Assembly (NCBI RefSeq): GCF_036323735.1
Contig: NC_086031.1
Coordinates: 41,201,725-41,265,724, forward strand
DNA from: Rattus norvegicus
Taxonomy: Eukaryota > Chordata > Mammalia > Rodentia > Muridae
DNA length: 64,000 nt
Direction of reading: 5' to 3'
Each line of letters starts with the position of its first letter. The first letter of the stretch is position 1. This document shows positions 31,541 through 41,311 of this stretch, piece by piece. Position numbers and translations under genes: made by a program. Under the pieces are notes generated by a model. That model was not told the DNA's origin and ran no database searches. It saw nothing but the letters and a program-made list of their open reading frames with translations.

Positions 31541-31625
31541 ACTCTCTCTCCTCTCTCTCTCCCTCCCTCTGCCCCTCCCCCCTCTCTCTGTATGTGTCTG
31601 TGTCTCTGTGTGTGTGTCCCTGTAG
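31541..31625. repeat. CT-rich/TG simple sequence
   Basis: CTCTCTCCTCTCTCTCTCCC, CCCCTCCCCCCTCTCTCTG and TGTCTGTGTCTCTGTGTGTG: an imperfect pyrimidine tract passing into TG. Confidence 0.9.
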
Positions 31626-31858
31626 AGGTCCCAGAGTTGATGTCAGTCAGGCATCCTCATTTGTTCCCCACCTTCTTTTTGAGACAGGACCTCTTACTGA
31701 ACCTGGGGTTCACTGATTGAGCAATGCTGATTTACCAGTGATTCAAGGTTTGCCTGTAAGTTACTGTTGGTGTGCACCAGTGGTCCTGGCCTTTCCTGTA
31801 GGTGCTGGGGATGTCTGTGCAGTAGACACTTAATCTATCTAGTCATCTCTCCAAGCCT
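31626..31858 (-). mobile_element. composite SINE, inverted
   Basis: GTCCCAGAGTTGATGTCAGT, TTTTTGAGACAGGACCTCTT, CTGGGGTTCACTGATTGAGC, GGTGTGCACCAGTGGTCCTG and TAGTCATCTCTCCAAGCC. Complete. Confidence 0.8.
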
Positions 31859-32284
31859 AGCATTTATCCAGCATCTTCTGTGAGCCATGGCCAGAGGTGA
31901 CGATAGGGATGGAGATGCTCTTCCTCTGAATGACCTTCTCACAGGAGAGACAGCTGACCTCTTACAGGGTGCAGATGCAGACCAGCAGCTCTTGGAAAGC
32001 TGCCAAGACAAGGTCCCAGGAGCCTTGGCATTGTGACCATGTCCTCAGCCATGAGGACTTCTGCTGTGTGTTCGGACATTTGAGCTGTTTTCTTTTTAAA
32101 GTCATTTCCACAGTTGAATTCATCCAAGTCCCTGGCGTGGTCCTGAGAAGGCTGTGTGGGCTGGGGAGGCTTTAGAGGAATTGTTTCATTTCTTCAGAAC
32201 CCCTAAGGAGGTCTTCCTTCTGGAACCTCTGTAGTCCCCAAAATCTCGAGAGGCAAAGTCAATAAGGGTAGTAAACCATTTCAT

Positions 32285-32563
32285 TTTGTGTTTGTGTGCA
32301 TGTTTATGTTTGTCCTGGAACATGTGCAGATGGGGAGGTCAGCAGAGCCTCTCAGATGTCTTCTTCAATTGCTCTGAAATTTTTTTCTTTTGAGATAGGG
32401 TATCTTACTGATCAGCTACAGTGGCCAGCAAGCCCCAGGCTTCCTCCTGCCTCTGCTTCCCCAGCACTGGGATTACAGATGTGTGTTGCTGGGCCTGGCT
32501 TTTTATGTACTTGCCAACGATCCAAACCCAGGTCTTCGTGTCTTTTTGTTTTTTTTGTTTTTT

Positions 32564-32602
<39 letters not shown>

Positions 32603-32640
32603 TGGCAAGCACTTAGGAATTGAGCCACCCCTCCATGCCT
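32285..32640 (-). mobile_element. composite SINE, inverted, interrupted by poly(T)
   Basis: GGGGAGGTCAGCAGAGCCTC, TTTTGAGATAGGGTATCTTA, CAGTGGCCAGCAAGCCCCAG, CCCAGCACTGGGATTACAGA and AACCCAGGTCTTCGTG, then a poly(T) insert, then GGCAAGCACTTAGGAATTGA and the head CCACCCCTCCATGCC. Confidence 0.82.
32541..32601. repeat. poly(T) insert with an uninterrupted (T)36
   Basis: TCTTTTTGTTTTTTTTG-type lead-in, then 36 consecutive T at 32566-32601. It splits the SINE between GTCTTCGTG and GGCAAGCAC, so it arrived later. It looks like a retroposed A tail without a body (minus strand). Confidence 0.9.
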
Positions 32641-32849
32641 CTTCATGCCTGGGTTTGAGGGGCGTAGTTGCCCTTGCGAACTGGCACTGTCTTGTCACTT
32701 TCAATGCCAGGGCTATGTTGATGCCTCCTGGACGTCGCTGGAGGGCTACTTACAAGGACTGCTACCCAGGCTTTTCTGTTCTACTGCCCATGAGCTCAGG
32801 AATGAGGTATACTCCCAAATACCCGGTTTACTAGTAAGAGATGCTTTAC

Positions 32850-32992
32850 CCAAGCTGTGGTGGGGGCACATGTTTGCAATCCCAACATTCAGCAGGTAGA
32901 GGTAGGAAGATTATTGCAAGTTCAAGGCCATCCTGGTCTACGTAGCTAGTTTGACACCGGCTAGGGCTGTGCTGCAAGCTTCTGCCTCAATG
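32850..32992 (+). mobile_element. B1-type SINE
   Basis: GCTGTGGTGGGGGCACATGT, GCAATCCCAACATTCAGCAG, AAGTTCAAGGCCATCCTGGT, CTACGTAGCTAGTTTGACAC and a CTTCTGCCTCAA end. Confidence 0.82.
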
Positions 32993-33204
32993 TTCTATGT
33001 TCTATGTTTGCATATGAGCAAACGTGCTTGTGTCCCCGAACACTCCCCCCTCCCCCCAGTCATCTCTCACTGGTATCAAGCATGTGACCTCTAATGGCTA
33101 AGAATATAAACCATTGCCTTACTTGAAACTTTTTTTTTTTAATTCAGTTGCCTGACTTTGTAGATGACAGCACCATGTTTTGATGTCAAAAGATTGGACA
33201 TGCC

Positions 33205-33275
33205 TGCTGGCAGAACATCTGCCTGGCATGCATGTGGCCCAGAGTCTAATTCTCAGCCCTGCAGAAAACGAAAGC
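33205..33275 (+). mobile_element. tRNA-type SINE head, degraded
   Basis: AACATCTGCCTGGCATGCAT and GAGTCTAATTCTCAGCCCTG have the layout of an ID/B4 head (A-box and B-box regions). The downstream part is the TG/GA array. Confidence 0.45.
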
Positions 33276-33295
33276 CTTATTTGTTCCTCGGCTTG

Positions 33296-33297
<2 letters not shown>

Positions 33298-33377
<80 letters not shown>
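33298..33377. repeat. compound microsatellite (TG)n(AG)n
   Basis: About 20 TG units, then about 19 GA units, with no interruption. Confidence 0.97.
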
Positions 33378-33381
<4 letters not shown>

Positions 33382-33485
33382 CTTGAAGGAACATGTGTGT
33401 GTCCCCATCTGAGCTCCTCTGTTGTAGTTGTGCACACATAGAGCATGCAAGCCCTGCCATCCTGTGCTGGTCTAAAACACCTTGT

Positions 33486-33600
33486 GTATGGTCTGGCCGG
33501 ATGGCTCAGTCAACGAAGGTATCTGTGGCTGGACCTGATAATGCGAGTTCAGTCCCTGGGCCCCACAGGGCGGAAGGAGAAGACTAGTATGGGTGATTGT
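33486..33600 (+). mobile_element. B3-type SINE, 3' truncated
   Basis: GGTCTGGCCGGATGGCTCAG, GACCTGATAATGCGAGTTCA, GTCCCTGGGCCCCACAGGGC and GGAAGGAGAAGACTAG: an intact Pol III head and a broken 3' half. Confidence 0.8.
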
Positions 33601-33671
33601 CACAGAGATTGTGCATTCTTTGTGGAAAATGTCAGGGATGGGTGTGAAGGGTAGCAGGGATCATGGGATCG

Positions 33672-33872
33672 TCGCCTGGGGCTGGGGCTCAGCTGGCCCA
33701 GTGCTCGCTTCTGTGCGGGAAGCCTTGGGTACAGTTCCTAGCACCATGAACTGGGTAAGGTGGTGCACACCTGTGATCTCAACGCTCACCTCAGAAGGTG
33801 GAGGCGTGAGAATCTCGTCTACATAGTTAGGGACAGCCTGAGCAATGTGAGTCCACGTTGTTTTAGGAACAA

Positions 33873-33924
<52 letters not shown>
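33672..33924 (+). mobile_element. B4-type SINE with (AAT)n tail
   Basis: ID-like head GGGGCTGGGGCTCAGCTGGC, AAGCCTTGGGTACAGTTCCT and AGCACCATGAAC, then B1-like GGTAAGGTGGTGCACACCTG, GTCTACATAGTTAGGGACAG. The A tail became about 17 AAT units (33874-33924). Confidence 0.85.
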
Positions 33925-33926
<2 letters not shown>

Positions 33927-33967
33927 CAGAGTTGTAGTGGTAAAAAATTTATTTGCTGCGGATGCCA

Positions 33968-34120
33968 CTATTCCATGTGCTTCTTTTGGTTGGAGTCCTT
34001 TAATTCCTCTAGTAAGCCTGAGGCAGACAATAGTGTTCTTCCCAGTGTATAGACACAGGGAGATTATAATATCGTAAGACCAGACAATCTAGCCTGGGTA
34101 ACAGATCCAGAACCCACGTG
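33968..34120 (+). mobile_element. MIR SINE
   Basis: CCATGTGCTTCTTTTGGTTG, CCTTTAATTCCTCTAGTAAG, CCCAGTGTATAGACACAGGG, TAACAGATCCAGAACCCACG. Diverged, but the order fits the MIR core and 3' half. Confidence 0.6.
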
Positions 34121-34621
34121 AGCTGGTGGTTTTTCTTACTGAAGAAGCTAGCTGTCTTATGTTGGGCCTCCTTCTTAACGCATGCCCTGAGGAGTCTTGA
34201 GAGCTTTGGAAGGGACTGCAGGGAAAACCCCTGTAGCTCTCTTTTCTTTGTAGCCTGTGTCATCCATCCGGCTGAAGGATTTATTGAGGTCTCACCAGTT
34301 GATGGCAAGGGCAAGGCCTAACCTGAGCCTGAATGCTGAGTGTTAGTCCTGAGGGAACAGCTGACAACAGACTGGTAAAACATGTGTGCCCGAGTCGTTA
34401 TTACAGAGAGGTTTGAGGAGAAGAACATACTGGCCTCTTGGTTTCTGGGCCTTCCCAGAAGAGCCTCTGTGGGCATAGAACCCAGGTGTGGGGAGCAGGT
34501 GGGGGCAGCTTAGTGTCCTCTTATTCCCATGGGGAGAATGTAAGCCATCTGTCCTGTCCTCCTCCTCCCCCCATACCCTCAAGTTAGCCGTTTCCTTAGT
34601 TGACATCTTAAGAGTATTCTC
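34121..34621. other. no recognised feature
   Basis: Unique-looking. The minus-strand frame 34009-34314 overlaps the MIR and is not credible. Confidence 0.45.
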
Positions 34622-34845
34622 TGGAGGCAGTGGGTGTATCTCTTTCGGTGGAGTGACTGCCTAAGCTTGCACAGAGGCCTGGGGCTAGATCCCAGGCACC
34701 GGGTAAACCAGGCACAGTAGCACAGGCCTGTAACCTTAGTACTCCAAAGGTAGAGGCAGGAGAAGCCAAAGTTCAAAGTCATCCTCAGCCACATATCCAG
34801 TTAGAGGTCAACCTGGGTTACTTGAGACCTTGCCTCAAAAACAAA
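34622..34845 (+). mobile_element. B4-type SINE
   Basis: GTGGGTGTATCTCTTTCGGT, GGCCTGGGGCTAGATCCCAG, AACCAGGCACAGTAGCACAG, AGGTAGAGGCAGGAGAAGCC and GAGACCTTGCCTCAAAAAC. Full length. Confidence 0.85.
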
Positions 34846-34922
34846 CATTAACAGTCTCAAAACAGAACAGAAACAAAACAGTCTGGCTGTGGGTTCTAGT
34901 TAACTCTGTATGCCTCTAGGCT

Positions 34923-34924
<2 letters not shown>

Positions 34925-34960
<36 letters not shown>
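34925..34960. repeat. uninterrupted (T)36
   Basis: Exactly 36 T between GGCTCC and AAGGAACACAGG. No SINE or L1 body is attached on either side. The length equals that of the run at 32566-32601. Confidence 0.95.
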
Positions 34961-34963
<3 letters not shown>

Positions 34964-35203
34964 GAACACAGGGTGACTTGGTAGAGGTGTCAGGGTTACT
35001 GTTTAATAGTTCACAGTAGGTTGATTATAAAGCCATTCCCAGATGGCTGAGGCCTTGCATGCCCCTCTTCTGACTCCTGACCCTTTACCCCTGAGATTTC
35101 AGCTGAGAGTTTCCCCCACAAGGCACCACATGAGCATTTCTTTGCCTTCTGTTTCCTATAGGGCCCACGTGCTCCTTACTGCAAATGTTTTTCTTCACCA
35201 GTA

Positions 35204-35380
35204 GTCCCAAGCTGCTAAGAGCGTACACGGTGAAAGCTGCCAAACCTGGCTACCTGAGGTCTATCCCTGGGACCCCATGGGAGCCCACTCCCACAGGTGT
35301 TCTTTGCCCTCTATACATTCAGGGTATGCACATACATGTACACGCAAATAAATGACATCATATAATTTTTTTAAAAATCC
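35204..35380 (+). mobile_element. B3-type SINE
   Basis: CAAGCTGCTAAGAGCGTACA, GAGGTCTATCCCTGGGACCC, CCATGGGAGCCCACTCCCAC and the CACGCAAATAAATGACATCA tail. Confidence 0.8.
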
Positions 35381-35397
35381 AGTTGTAATAACAAAGG

Positions 35398-35780
35398 TGG
35401 GGTGGGGAGATGGCCCAGTCAGTAAAGCACTTGCTGCGTAAGTTTGAGGACCTGATTTTGAATCCCTAGCAGCACCTGTGTAAAGAGCTGAACATTACAC
35501 ATGTAATATTGTGTATGTCATACTTGTAATCACGGGTCTAGGGAAGTGAACATAAGAAGCTCCTTGGGGCTTGCTGGAGAGCCAGCCTGGCTAAATCAGT
35601 GAGCTCCAGGTTCAGTGAGAGACCTTGTCTCCAACAATAAGAGGAAGAGAGATTGAGGAAGATACCCAATGTCAACCTATGACCTCTATACTCACATACA
35701 TACATACATACATACATACATACATACATACATACAAATGCCTACAGATACATGCACACATGCACATTCTCAGATACCAA
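35398..35780 (+). mobile_element. composite SINE, full length, with (ACAT)n
   Basis: The most complete copy in this region: GGTGGGGAGATGGCCCAGTC head, GTTTGAGGACCTGATTTTGA B-box part, GCTTGCTGGAGAGCCAGCCT core, GACCTTGTCTCCAACAATAA, GATTGAGGAAGATACCCAAT, CTATGACCTCTATACTCACA. An (ATAC)n run of about 11 units lies at 35693-35737. Confidence 0.88.
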
Positions 35781-35864
35781 GACAGTGCCAGTGAAGTACA
35801 CAAGTCAGCCCATACAACCTGTTTGGGCTTTAGCCTTTGTTGGTTTGAGATGAAGGGGCCTTAC

Positions 35865-36090
35865 TTTAATGCCTGGCATTGACCTCTTGGGCTCCAGTGA
35901 TCTGCCTGCCTCAGCTTTGAGTAGCTGGGCCTTCCAGTGTACGCCGTGCACCTGACTGGACTTCAGTTGCTTTGTTTGTTTAGAAGTAGGGCCTCCCGTG
36001 TAGCTCCTACTGGTTGTGACCTTGCAACTTTCCCATCTGGGCCTCTTAATTGCTGGGATTATAGGTGTGCTCCACCAAGCCGGGCTTGGA
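35865..36090 (-). mobile_element. two inverted B1-like fragments in tandem
   Basis: 35865-35962 (CCTCTTGGGCTCCAGTGATC, CTGCCTCAGCTTTGAGTAGC) is an older Alu/B1-type right part. 35963-36090 (GAAGTAGGGCCTCCCGTGTA, CTTAATTGCTGGGATTATAG, GTGCTCCACCAAGCCGGGCT) is a separate inverted B1. Confidence 0.68.
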
Positions 36091-36357
36091 ACTTGGCTGT
36101 CTCATGGTGGGATACAAGAGGGAGTAAATTAGTTCCAAAGGTTGTCCAGTCCTGAGGTTGTCTGATTCTATCTTCAAAGGCAGTGTAGATAAAAAAGAAA
36201 CCCAATAAAATTCTCTCACTGAATAAAGATGATTGAGGAACATTCGAGTTGGTTTTTCCCCTGTGTACAGGCCCCCTTTAGTACACAGTATGGTGCTTAC
36301 CTAAGAGCTAAGATGTTATCATCACCACCTGTCAGGATGTTTAGAAATTAGATGATA

Positions 36358-36660
36358 GGGGCTGAGTGATGGTTCAGTTAGCACTTACCCTACAAGCACA
36401 AAGAACTGACATCGATCTCCTGAGCCACTAAAACAAACAAACATAAAGAAAAGTCAACTTCAGTGGTGTGTATGCTTTTCTGGGGAGGTAGAGACAGGAT
36501 ACGTGGGGCTCACTGGTCAACCAGTCTAGTCCTTCTTGGCAAATTCCAAGTCAGTGAGAGGCCCTGTCTCAAAAGACAAAAGAGTGATGGTGCCTGAGGA
36601 ATGACACCAGAGATTGTTCATCTCCATGCACATTGAGAGATGTGAAAAATACACACATGA
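36358..36660 (+). mobile_element. composite SINE feeding a minisatellite
   Basis: GGGGCTGAGTGATGGTTCAG head, GGGAGGTAGAGACAGGATAC, CACTGGTCAACCAGTCTAGT core, GAGAGGCCCTGTCTCAAAAG and GATGGTGCCTGAGGAATGAC. The CA tail passes directly into the array at 36661. Confidence 0.82.
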
Positions 36661-37092
36661 TAAACACACACACACACACACACACACCACAACTACACCC
36701 CACCACCACACCCCCTCACAACACACAACATGCACACACACACACACACCACAACTACACCCCACCACCACATTGCCTCACAACACACACACACACACAC
36801 CACAACTACACCCCACCACCACACCGCCTCACAACACACACACACACACCACACACTACACCCCACCACCACACCACCTCACAACACACAACATGCACAC
36901 ACACACACACACCACAACTACACCCCACCACCACATCACCTCACAACACACAACACACACATACACCACACACTACACCCCACCACCACATCGCCTCACA
37001 AAACACAACATGCACACACACACACACACACACACACACACCACACAAACACATTATACCCCACCACCACACCCCCTCACAAAACACAATAT

Positions 37093-37140
<48 letters not shown>
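36661..37140. repeat. minisatellite, about seven copies of a 45-85 bp unit
   Basis: Each unit holds CTACACCCCACCACCACA, CCTCACAACACACAA (or a shortened form) and a variable (CA)n spacer. Unit cores start near 36691, 36749, 36807, 36854, 36913, 36967 and 37052. The array closes in a pure (CA)n at 37099-37140. Long His/Thr/Pro frames in all phases (up to 207 codons) come from the lack of stops. Confidence 0.92.
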
Positions 37141-37142
<2 letters not shown>

Positions 37143-37436
37143 TCCTCTAGAAATCTAGAAATCTACTTTCCTCTAGCGGAGCTGTTCTTCACGTGTGATA
37201 TTAAGATCCAGAGAAGAGAACTGAACAGGCTACTGAAGACTGTGGTGCTGTGGTAGAGTGGCCTTGGGGTGTGGGTAGGCACAGGCCTCTCGAGGAGCCA
37301 AACTACATTCTGTTTCCTTCCTGCTTCTTCAAGAAACCTGCTGCTGTGTTTAAGCGATGCCATAGTCTCATGTGACTTCCCTCTGAGCTTTTTTTTCTTA
37401 AAAAAAAAAAATCGGTTATTTTCAGCTCTGACTTTT

Positions 37437-37609
37437 TTATTTACTACTGCTCATGCTGAGACAAGAGTTTTCTAAATGACTATTTTCTTTATTCTCTGTC
37501 TTGTTGAGAAGATGTGGGTCTTCCTGTTCATCAAAATCTTTCCATTTCTGCCGTATTTCTTCAGTGTCTTTTATAGTACATTTCTTTGCTATGTTCTCCC
37601 ATTTCTCAT
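37437..37609 (-). CDS. candidate 3'-terminal coding exon (unidentified) or pseudogene fragment
   Basis: On the minus strand an acceptor-like ATTACAG ends at 37610, followed by an open frame of 56 codons to a stop at 37437-37439. The translation is polar and not repeat-like: EKWENIAKKCTIKDTEEIRQ, then KWKDF, an acidic stretch and NKTENKENS (with a KEN tripeptide). The paired tryptophans with I/A spacing faintly recall a Myb/SANT-like helix set. That is only a resemblance. A poly(A)-signal-like AATAAA overlaps the stop. The upstream 'polypyrimidine' part is a CA repeat, which is weak. A minus strand this A-rich can give a chance frame of this length. I do not recognise the protein. Confidence 0.25.
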
Positions 37610-37614
37610 CTGTA

Positions 37615-37616
<2 letters not shown>

Positions 37617-37649
<33 letters not shown>

Positions 37650-38100
37650 TATGTGCATGAGTATGTGTGTGGGATATATGTGTGTGCTGTGGTGTACTGT
37701 GGTGTGTGTGTGTATATGTATATGTTCGATGTGTGTGAGTATATGTGTGTGATGTGATATATTTGTGTGTTCTGTGTGTATGTGTGTGATGTGTGTGTAT
37801 GTGTGGTATATACATGTATGGTGTGTGTATATGTACGTATGTGTGTGTGTGAATATGTATGTATGGTGGTGTGATATATTTGTGTGTTCTGTGTGTGTGT
37901 GGTGTGTGTATGTGTGGTGTGTATATGTGTGGTGAGTGTGATGTGTGTGTATGTGCTGTGTGGTCTCTGGTGTGTACATGTGTGGGGTGTGTGTGTGTGT
38001 ATGTTGTCTGTGTGGTGTGTACATGTGTGGTGTGGTGTAGTGTGTGTGGGGTGTATTTGTGTATGGTGTGTGTGTCTGTGTGTCTGTGTGTCTGTGTTGC
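37617..38100. repeat. TG-rich array
   Basis: A pure (TG)n start (37617-37647) is followed by about 450 bp of TGTGTGGTGTG, TATGTGTGTGATGTG and similar variants. Minus-strand His/Thr frames of 245 and 175 codons use it. Only the last 60 or so codons of the former lie outside the repeat. Confidence 0.95.
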
Positions 38101-38204
38101 TTGTAGAAGCCATCACAGGATTTAAGGCATCTTACTGCTTTCCACTGGATAGCCTTGACAAAAGAGTCCTTCATTAAACTCTCATCCTTTTAGCCAAGGT
38201 GGTT

Positions 38205-38365
38205 GGTGACTTCTCAGCCCTTGGGCTTCCTGTCTGTCCCTCGGTGCTGAGTTACAGGTCTGCACAGCCATGTACAGCTTTTTGCATGTGTGCTGGCCAT
38301 TTAAACTAGGGTCCCCATACCTCTTAGCAAACACTCTTCCCCTTGAGCCATTTCCCTAGTTTCCT
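38205..38365 (-). mobile_element. composite/B4-type SINE, inverted, partial
   Basis: CTCGGTGCTGAGTTACAGGT, AGGGTCCCCATACCTCTTAG and CCCCTTGAGCCATTTCCCTA: B1-like middle and tRNA-like head in inverted order. The 3' half is missing. Confidence 0.65.
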
Positions 38366-38707
38366 TGCCTGGAGCTAGGAAGTGCAGCTTTTGGAGGGTT
38401 CGGAGAGGAAGGCGGGTTTTCCTGTGTCCCCTCTGTCAGTAACATACATCAGAGATGTCCCTGCAGAAGACCTCTGCAGGCAGTGGCTGCCTTCTTTGGT
38501 TGAACTCTAGAATCCCCACGTGATTCCCCTTTCCTGTGTTTGATTCGAGTCCCCACTCCTTTGCACGTTTCAAGGCGACACTGTTGGGTGGGCAGCATTC
38601 ACTGTGTCATTTCGCTCATATAAATGTATTTCTCTTGGCTAACTATCGTCTTCTCTAGTTTTGCAATTCTGATGTTTAAGAACTTCTGCAAGGGCAGCCA
38701 TTTTCCC

Positions 38708-39012
38708 CTTGTTCTAGTTTGCTCCTCTGGTGCTGGGATGAAACAGTCTGACCAAGAGCAACTTCGGGAACAAAGACTTCGTTCGCTTTCCACTTCCAGA
38801 TCACAGTCCACCACTGAGGGGAGTCAGAGAGGAAGCTGGAAGCAAGAACCTCAGAGGGGCCCTGCTTGTCCACTGGCTCTCTCCCTCCCTTATCCATAGA
38901 GGCCTGGGTCCCTTCATATCATCAGGAGCAACGGCTCCTGGCCAGTCTCTCAATTGAGACTCCTTTGTGAGGTGTCTTTGGGCTGGGTCAGGTTGACAGC
39001 TGATGTAACTAG
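38708..39012 (-). mobile_element. MaLR-type LTR, inverted
   Basis: TTGTTCTAGTTTGCTCCTCT, ACCAAGAGCAACTTCGGGAA, CACAGTCCACCACTGAGGGG, CTCTCAATTGAGACTCCTTT and GGTCAGGTTGACAGCTGATG. Both ends are recognisable. Confidence 0.78.
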
Positions 39013-39021
39013 GACACTAAC

Positions 39022-39272
39022 CTTTTTATTTTTATTTATTTATTTGTTTATTTGTTTATTTGAGATAGTGTCCCATGTCACCCTCTCTGGTCTCAAACTT
39101 GCTGTGTAGCCAAGGTTTGACCTTGAACATGTGAGCTTCTTTCCTTCTACCTCTAACGTGCTGGAATCACAGGCTTGTACCATCATACCTGATCTATGCA
39201 GTCTGGGGCTCAAACCCAGGGCTGCGCGTGCTAGGCAAGCACTCGATTGATTGAGCTACATCTCAAACCCTT
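39022..39272 (-). mobile_element. B4-type SINE, inverted
   Basis: (TTTA/TTTG)n tail, TTGAGATAGTGTCCCATGTC, GCTGTGTAGCCAAGGTTTGA, ACGTGCTGGAATCACAGGCT, then the ID-like head GCTAGGCAAGCACTCGATTG and ATTGAGCTACATCTCAAACC. Confidence 0.87.
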
Positions 39273-39718
39273 GCTTAGTTTCTCCTAGGTCTCACTCCAT
39301 AGCCCTAGCTGTCCCCTGCCTCTTCCTTCCAGACGATGAAATTGCTACTGTACTTGACTTTACCAAATTTTTCAGTTCAAATAGTCTGAAAGGGGTGGGG
39401 GTGCTTCTACATATAGTAGAAGCTGTGTTTCTGGGTGCAGAGGAGCACGCTGGAGTCACAAGACAAGCCACTTCACGCCTGAAGGCCAGGCCTCAGCAAC
39501 TGGCTGGCTGTCTCCACATGGGTGGGCCCCTTTCTGATCTGTCACTTGATGCCTCAGTCAGCTTCTGTGGTGTTGATTTGGTGGCTCTAGTGCACTTGGC
39601 TGGGATCTGTGTGCCCCTATAGCTTCTTTAAGCAGTGGGTAGTAACATGTGTAAGTGTGTGGCTTATTTTGATATTTATGTTATCCTTGTGCATTTTTAG
39701 TGTTTGGAGTTAACCATC
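39273..39718. other. no recognised feature
   Basis: Unique-looking 450 bp. The 123-codon + frame (39251-39622) starts inside the SINE and has no motif. Confidence 0.45.
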
Positions 39719-39743
39719 AGTGTGTGTGTGTATGTGTACATTC

Positions 39744-39785
<42 letters not shown>

Positions 39786-40380
39786 ATGCATGCTCCAGTG
39801 TGTGTATGTGTGTGTGTGTATGCATGCATGCTCCAGTGTGTGTATATGTGTGTGTGTGTGTGTGTACACTCCAGTGTGGGTGTGTGTACATGTGTGTATA
39901 TGTGTGCATGCTCCAATGTGTGTATATGAGTGTGTGCATGCTCCAGTGTGCGTGTGTGTGTATGCATGTTGCCATGTATGTGTGTGTGCATTCTCCAGTG
40001 TGTGTGTCTGTGTGTGTGTATGCTGCAGTGTGTGTGTGTGTATGCATGTTCCAGTGTATGATATATGCATGCATGCTCCAGTGTGTGTGTGTGTGTGTTT
40101 GTGTGCATGCTACAGTGTGTGTGTCTCTGTGTGTGTTTATGTGTGCATGCTGCAGTGTGTGTATGTGTGTATGCATGCTCCAGTGTGTGTGTGTATGTGT
40201 GTGTGTGTGTATATATTCATGTTCCTGTGTATGTATGTATTGTGCATGCTCCAATGTATGTGTGTGCATTCTCCAGTGTGTGTGTGTGTCTGTGTGTGTG
40301 TGTCTGTGTGTGCATGCTGTAGTATATGTGTGTGTGTGTGTACGTGTGTACGTGTATGCTTGTGAGCGCATGCTTCTGTA
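39719..40380. repeat. TG minisatellite with GCATGCTCCAGTG units
   Basis: About 16 copies of CATGCTCCAGTGTG, or CATGCTGCAGTGTG and CATTCCAGTG variants, are spaced 35-60 bp apart by (TG)n. Each unit carries the dyad GCATGC or TGCATGCA. The array is open in several phases on both strands (up to 229 codons), which excludes coding. Confidence 0.95.
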
Positions 40381-40625
40381 CACTCCTGCTTAAGCACACA
40401 CATGGAAGGCTGTCTCCTGTCACCTTGTTTTTGAGATAGTGTCTGTCACTGAAGTGGAGCTCACTTGGCTGGCCCACCCACCCCAGGAACCTCCCTGCCT
40501 CCTCCTCCTCAGCCCTGGACTACAGCTGCACACTGCAATGACCTTTTTCCCTCTTTTCCTAGAGTGGGTTCTGGGGCATCGAAGCCAGGCCTATACCTGC
40601 TTAGTGTGCTCCAAGTTCTAGAAAG
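40381..40625 (-). mobile_element. composite SINE, inverted
   Basis: GGAAGGCTGTCTCCTGTCAC, GTTTTTGAGATAGTGTCTGT, CACTGAAGTGGAGCTCACTT, CTGGACTACAGCTGCACACT. The head is poor, so its right limit is uncertain. Confidence 0.7.
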
Positions 40626-41185
40626 TCTTTCCAGTCCAGTGACTTCAAGAGGGACTTTCCTATTTCTTTGTTGTCAGCCTTTAAGTGGAGCTGTTAAAAG
40701 GTCCCTGCCATTTCTCCTGTGCTACTGTGACAACAACGAACCCTGTAGCCAAAAGCAATACTCTCCATTGCTCCCAGCACACAGGTCTCATTGCCAGGAT
40801 CAAGGTCCCCATTTCTTGGGGAAGCTTAGGACAGAATCTGTTCCAGTGGCTGCCTGGAAGCATCCAGAGGCTCCTGCTTTGACCTCCAGTACCAGGTACT
40901 AGAGCTGGGTCCTCTCACCTGCTGCTTTGCCTGTGTTCTGATCAGAGGAAGGAATGGCCTTCTGCTTCCCAGACCCCTGGCTTCAGACCACAGTATAATC
41001 CACTCATCCTCCTTGAGATCCTGATGTTTTCACACCTGCCTCTCCCTATGAGGTAGTACAACACAGGTCCCACCTGAGAAATTGAATGTCCTCGGGGGCC
41101 ATTTTCTTTTTCTATCTAGGTTCCTCAAAACTCTTTGGAAAAGAGATACTCTTCATTTTTCCACCACAAGGAATTACCTGTTTCC
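40626..41185. other. no recognised feature
   Basis: Unique-looking. + frames at 40465-40902 start inside the SINE. No splice-bounded exon is evident. Confidence 0.45.
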
Positions 41186-41311
41186 TTGTATGTATATGTA
41201 TGTACGTATGTATGTATGTATGTATGTGTATGAATATATACAAACATTTGCAGACATACTTTTAGATATTTATTGGGGTGTGTGTGCGTGTGCGTGTGTG
41301 TGTGTGCGCGC

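Noticed and set aside
34925..34960. Transcription terminator (poly-T)
   Set aside because: Thirty-six T without a Pol III gene upstream. Better explained as a retroposed A tail.
36661..37140. CRISPR-like array (regular repeats)
   Set aside because: Mammalian context. The repeats are CA-rich minisatellite units with no unique spacers.
36614..37256. Frames of up to 207 codons (His/Thr/Pro)
   Set aside because: All three phases are open across the minisatellite. Not protein coding.
39697..40393. Frames of 221-229 codons on both strands (Cys/Val and His/Thr)
   Set aside because: TG/CA repeat with no stop codon in any phase. Overlapping frames on both strands rule out coding.
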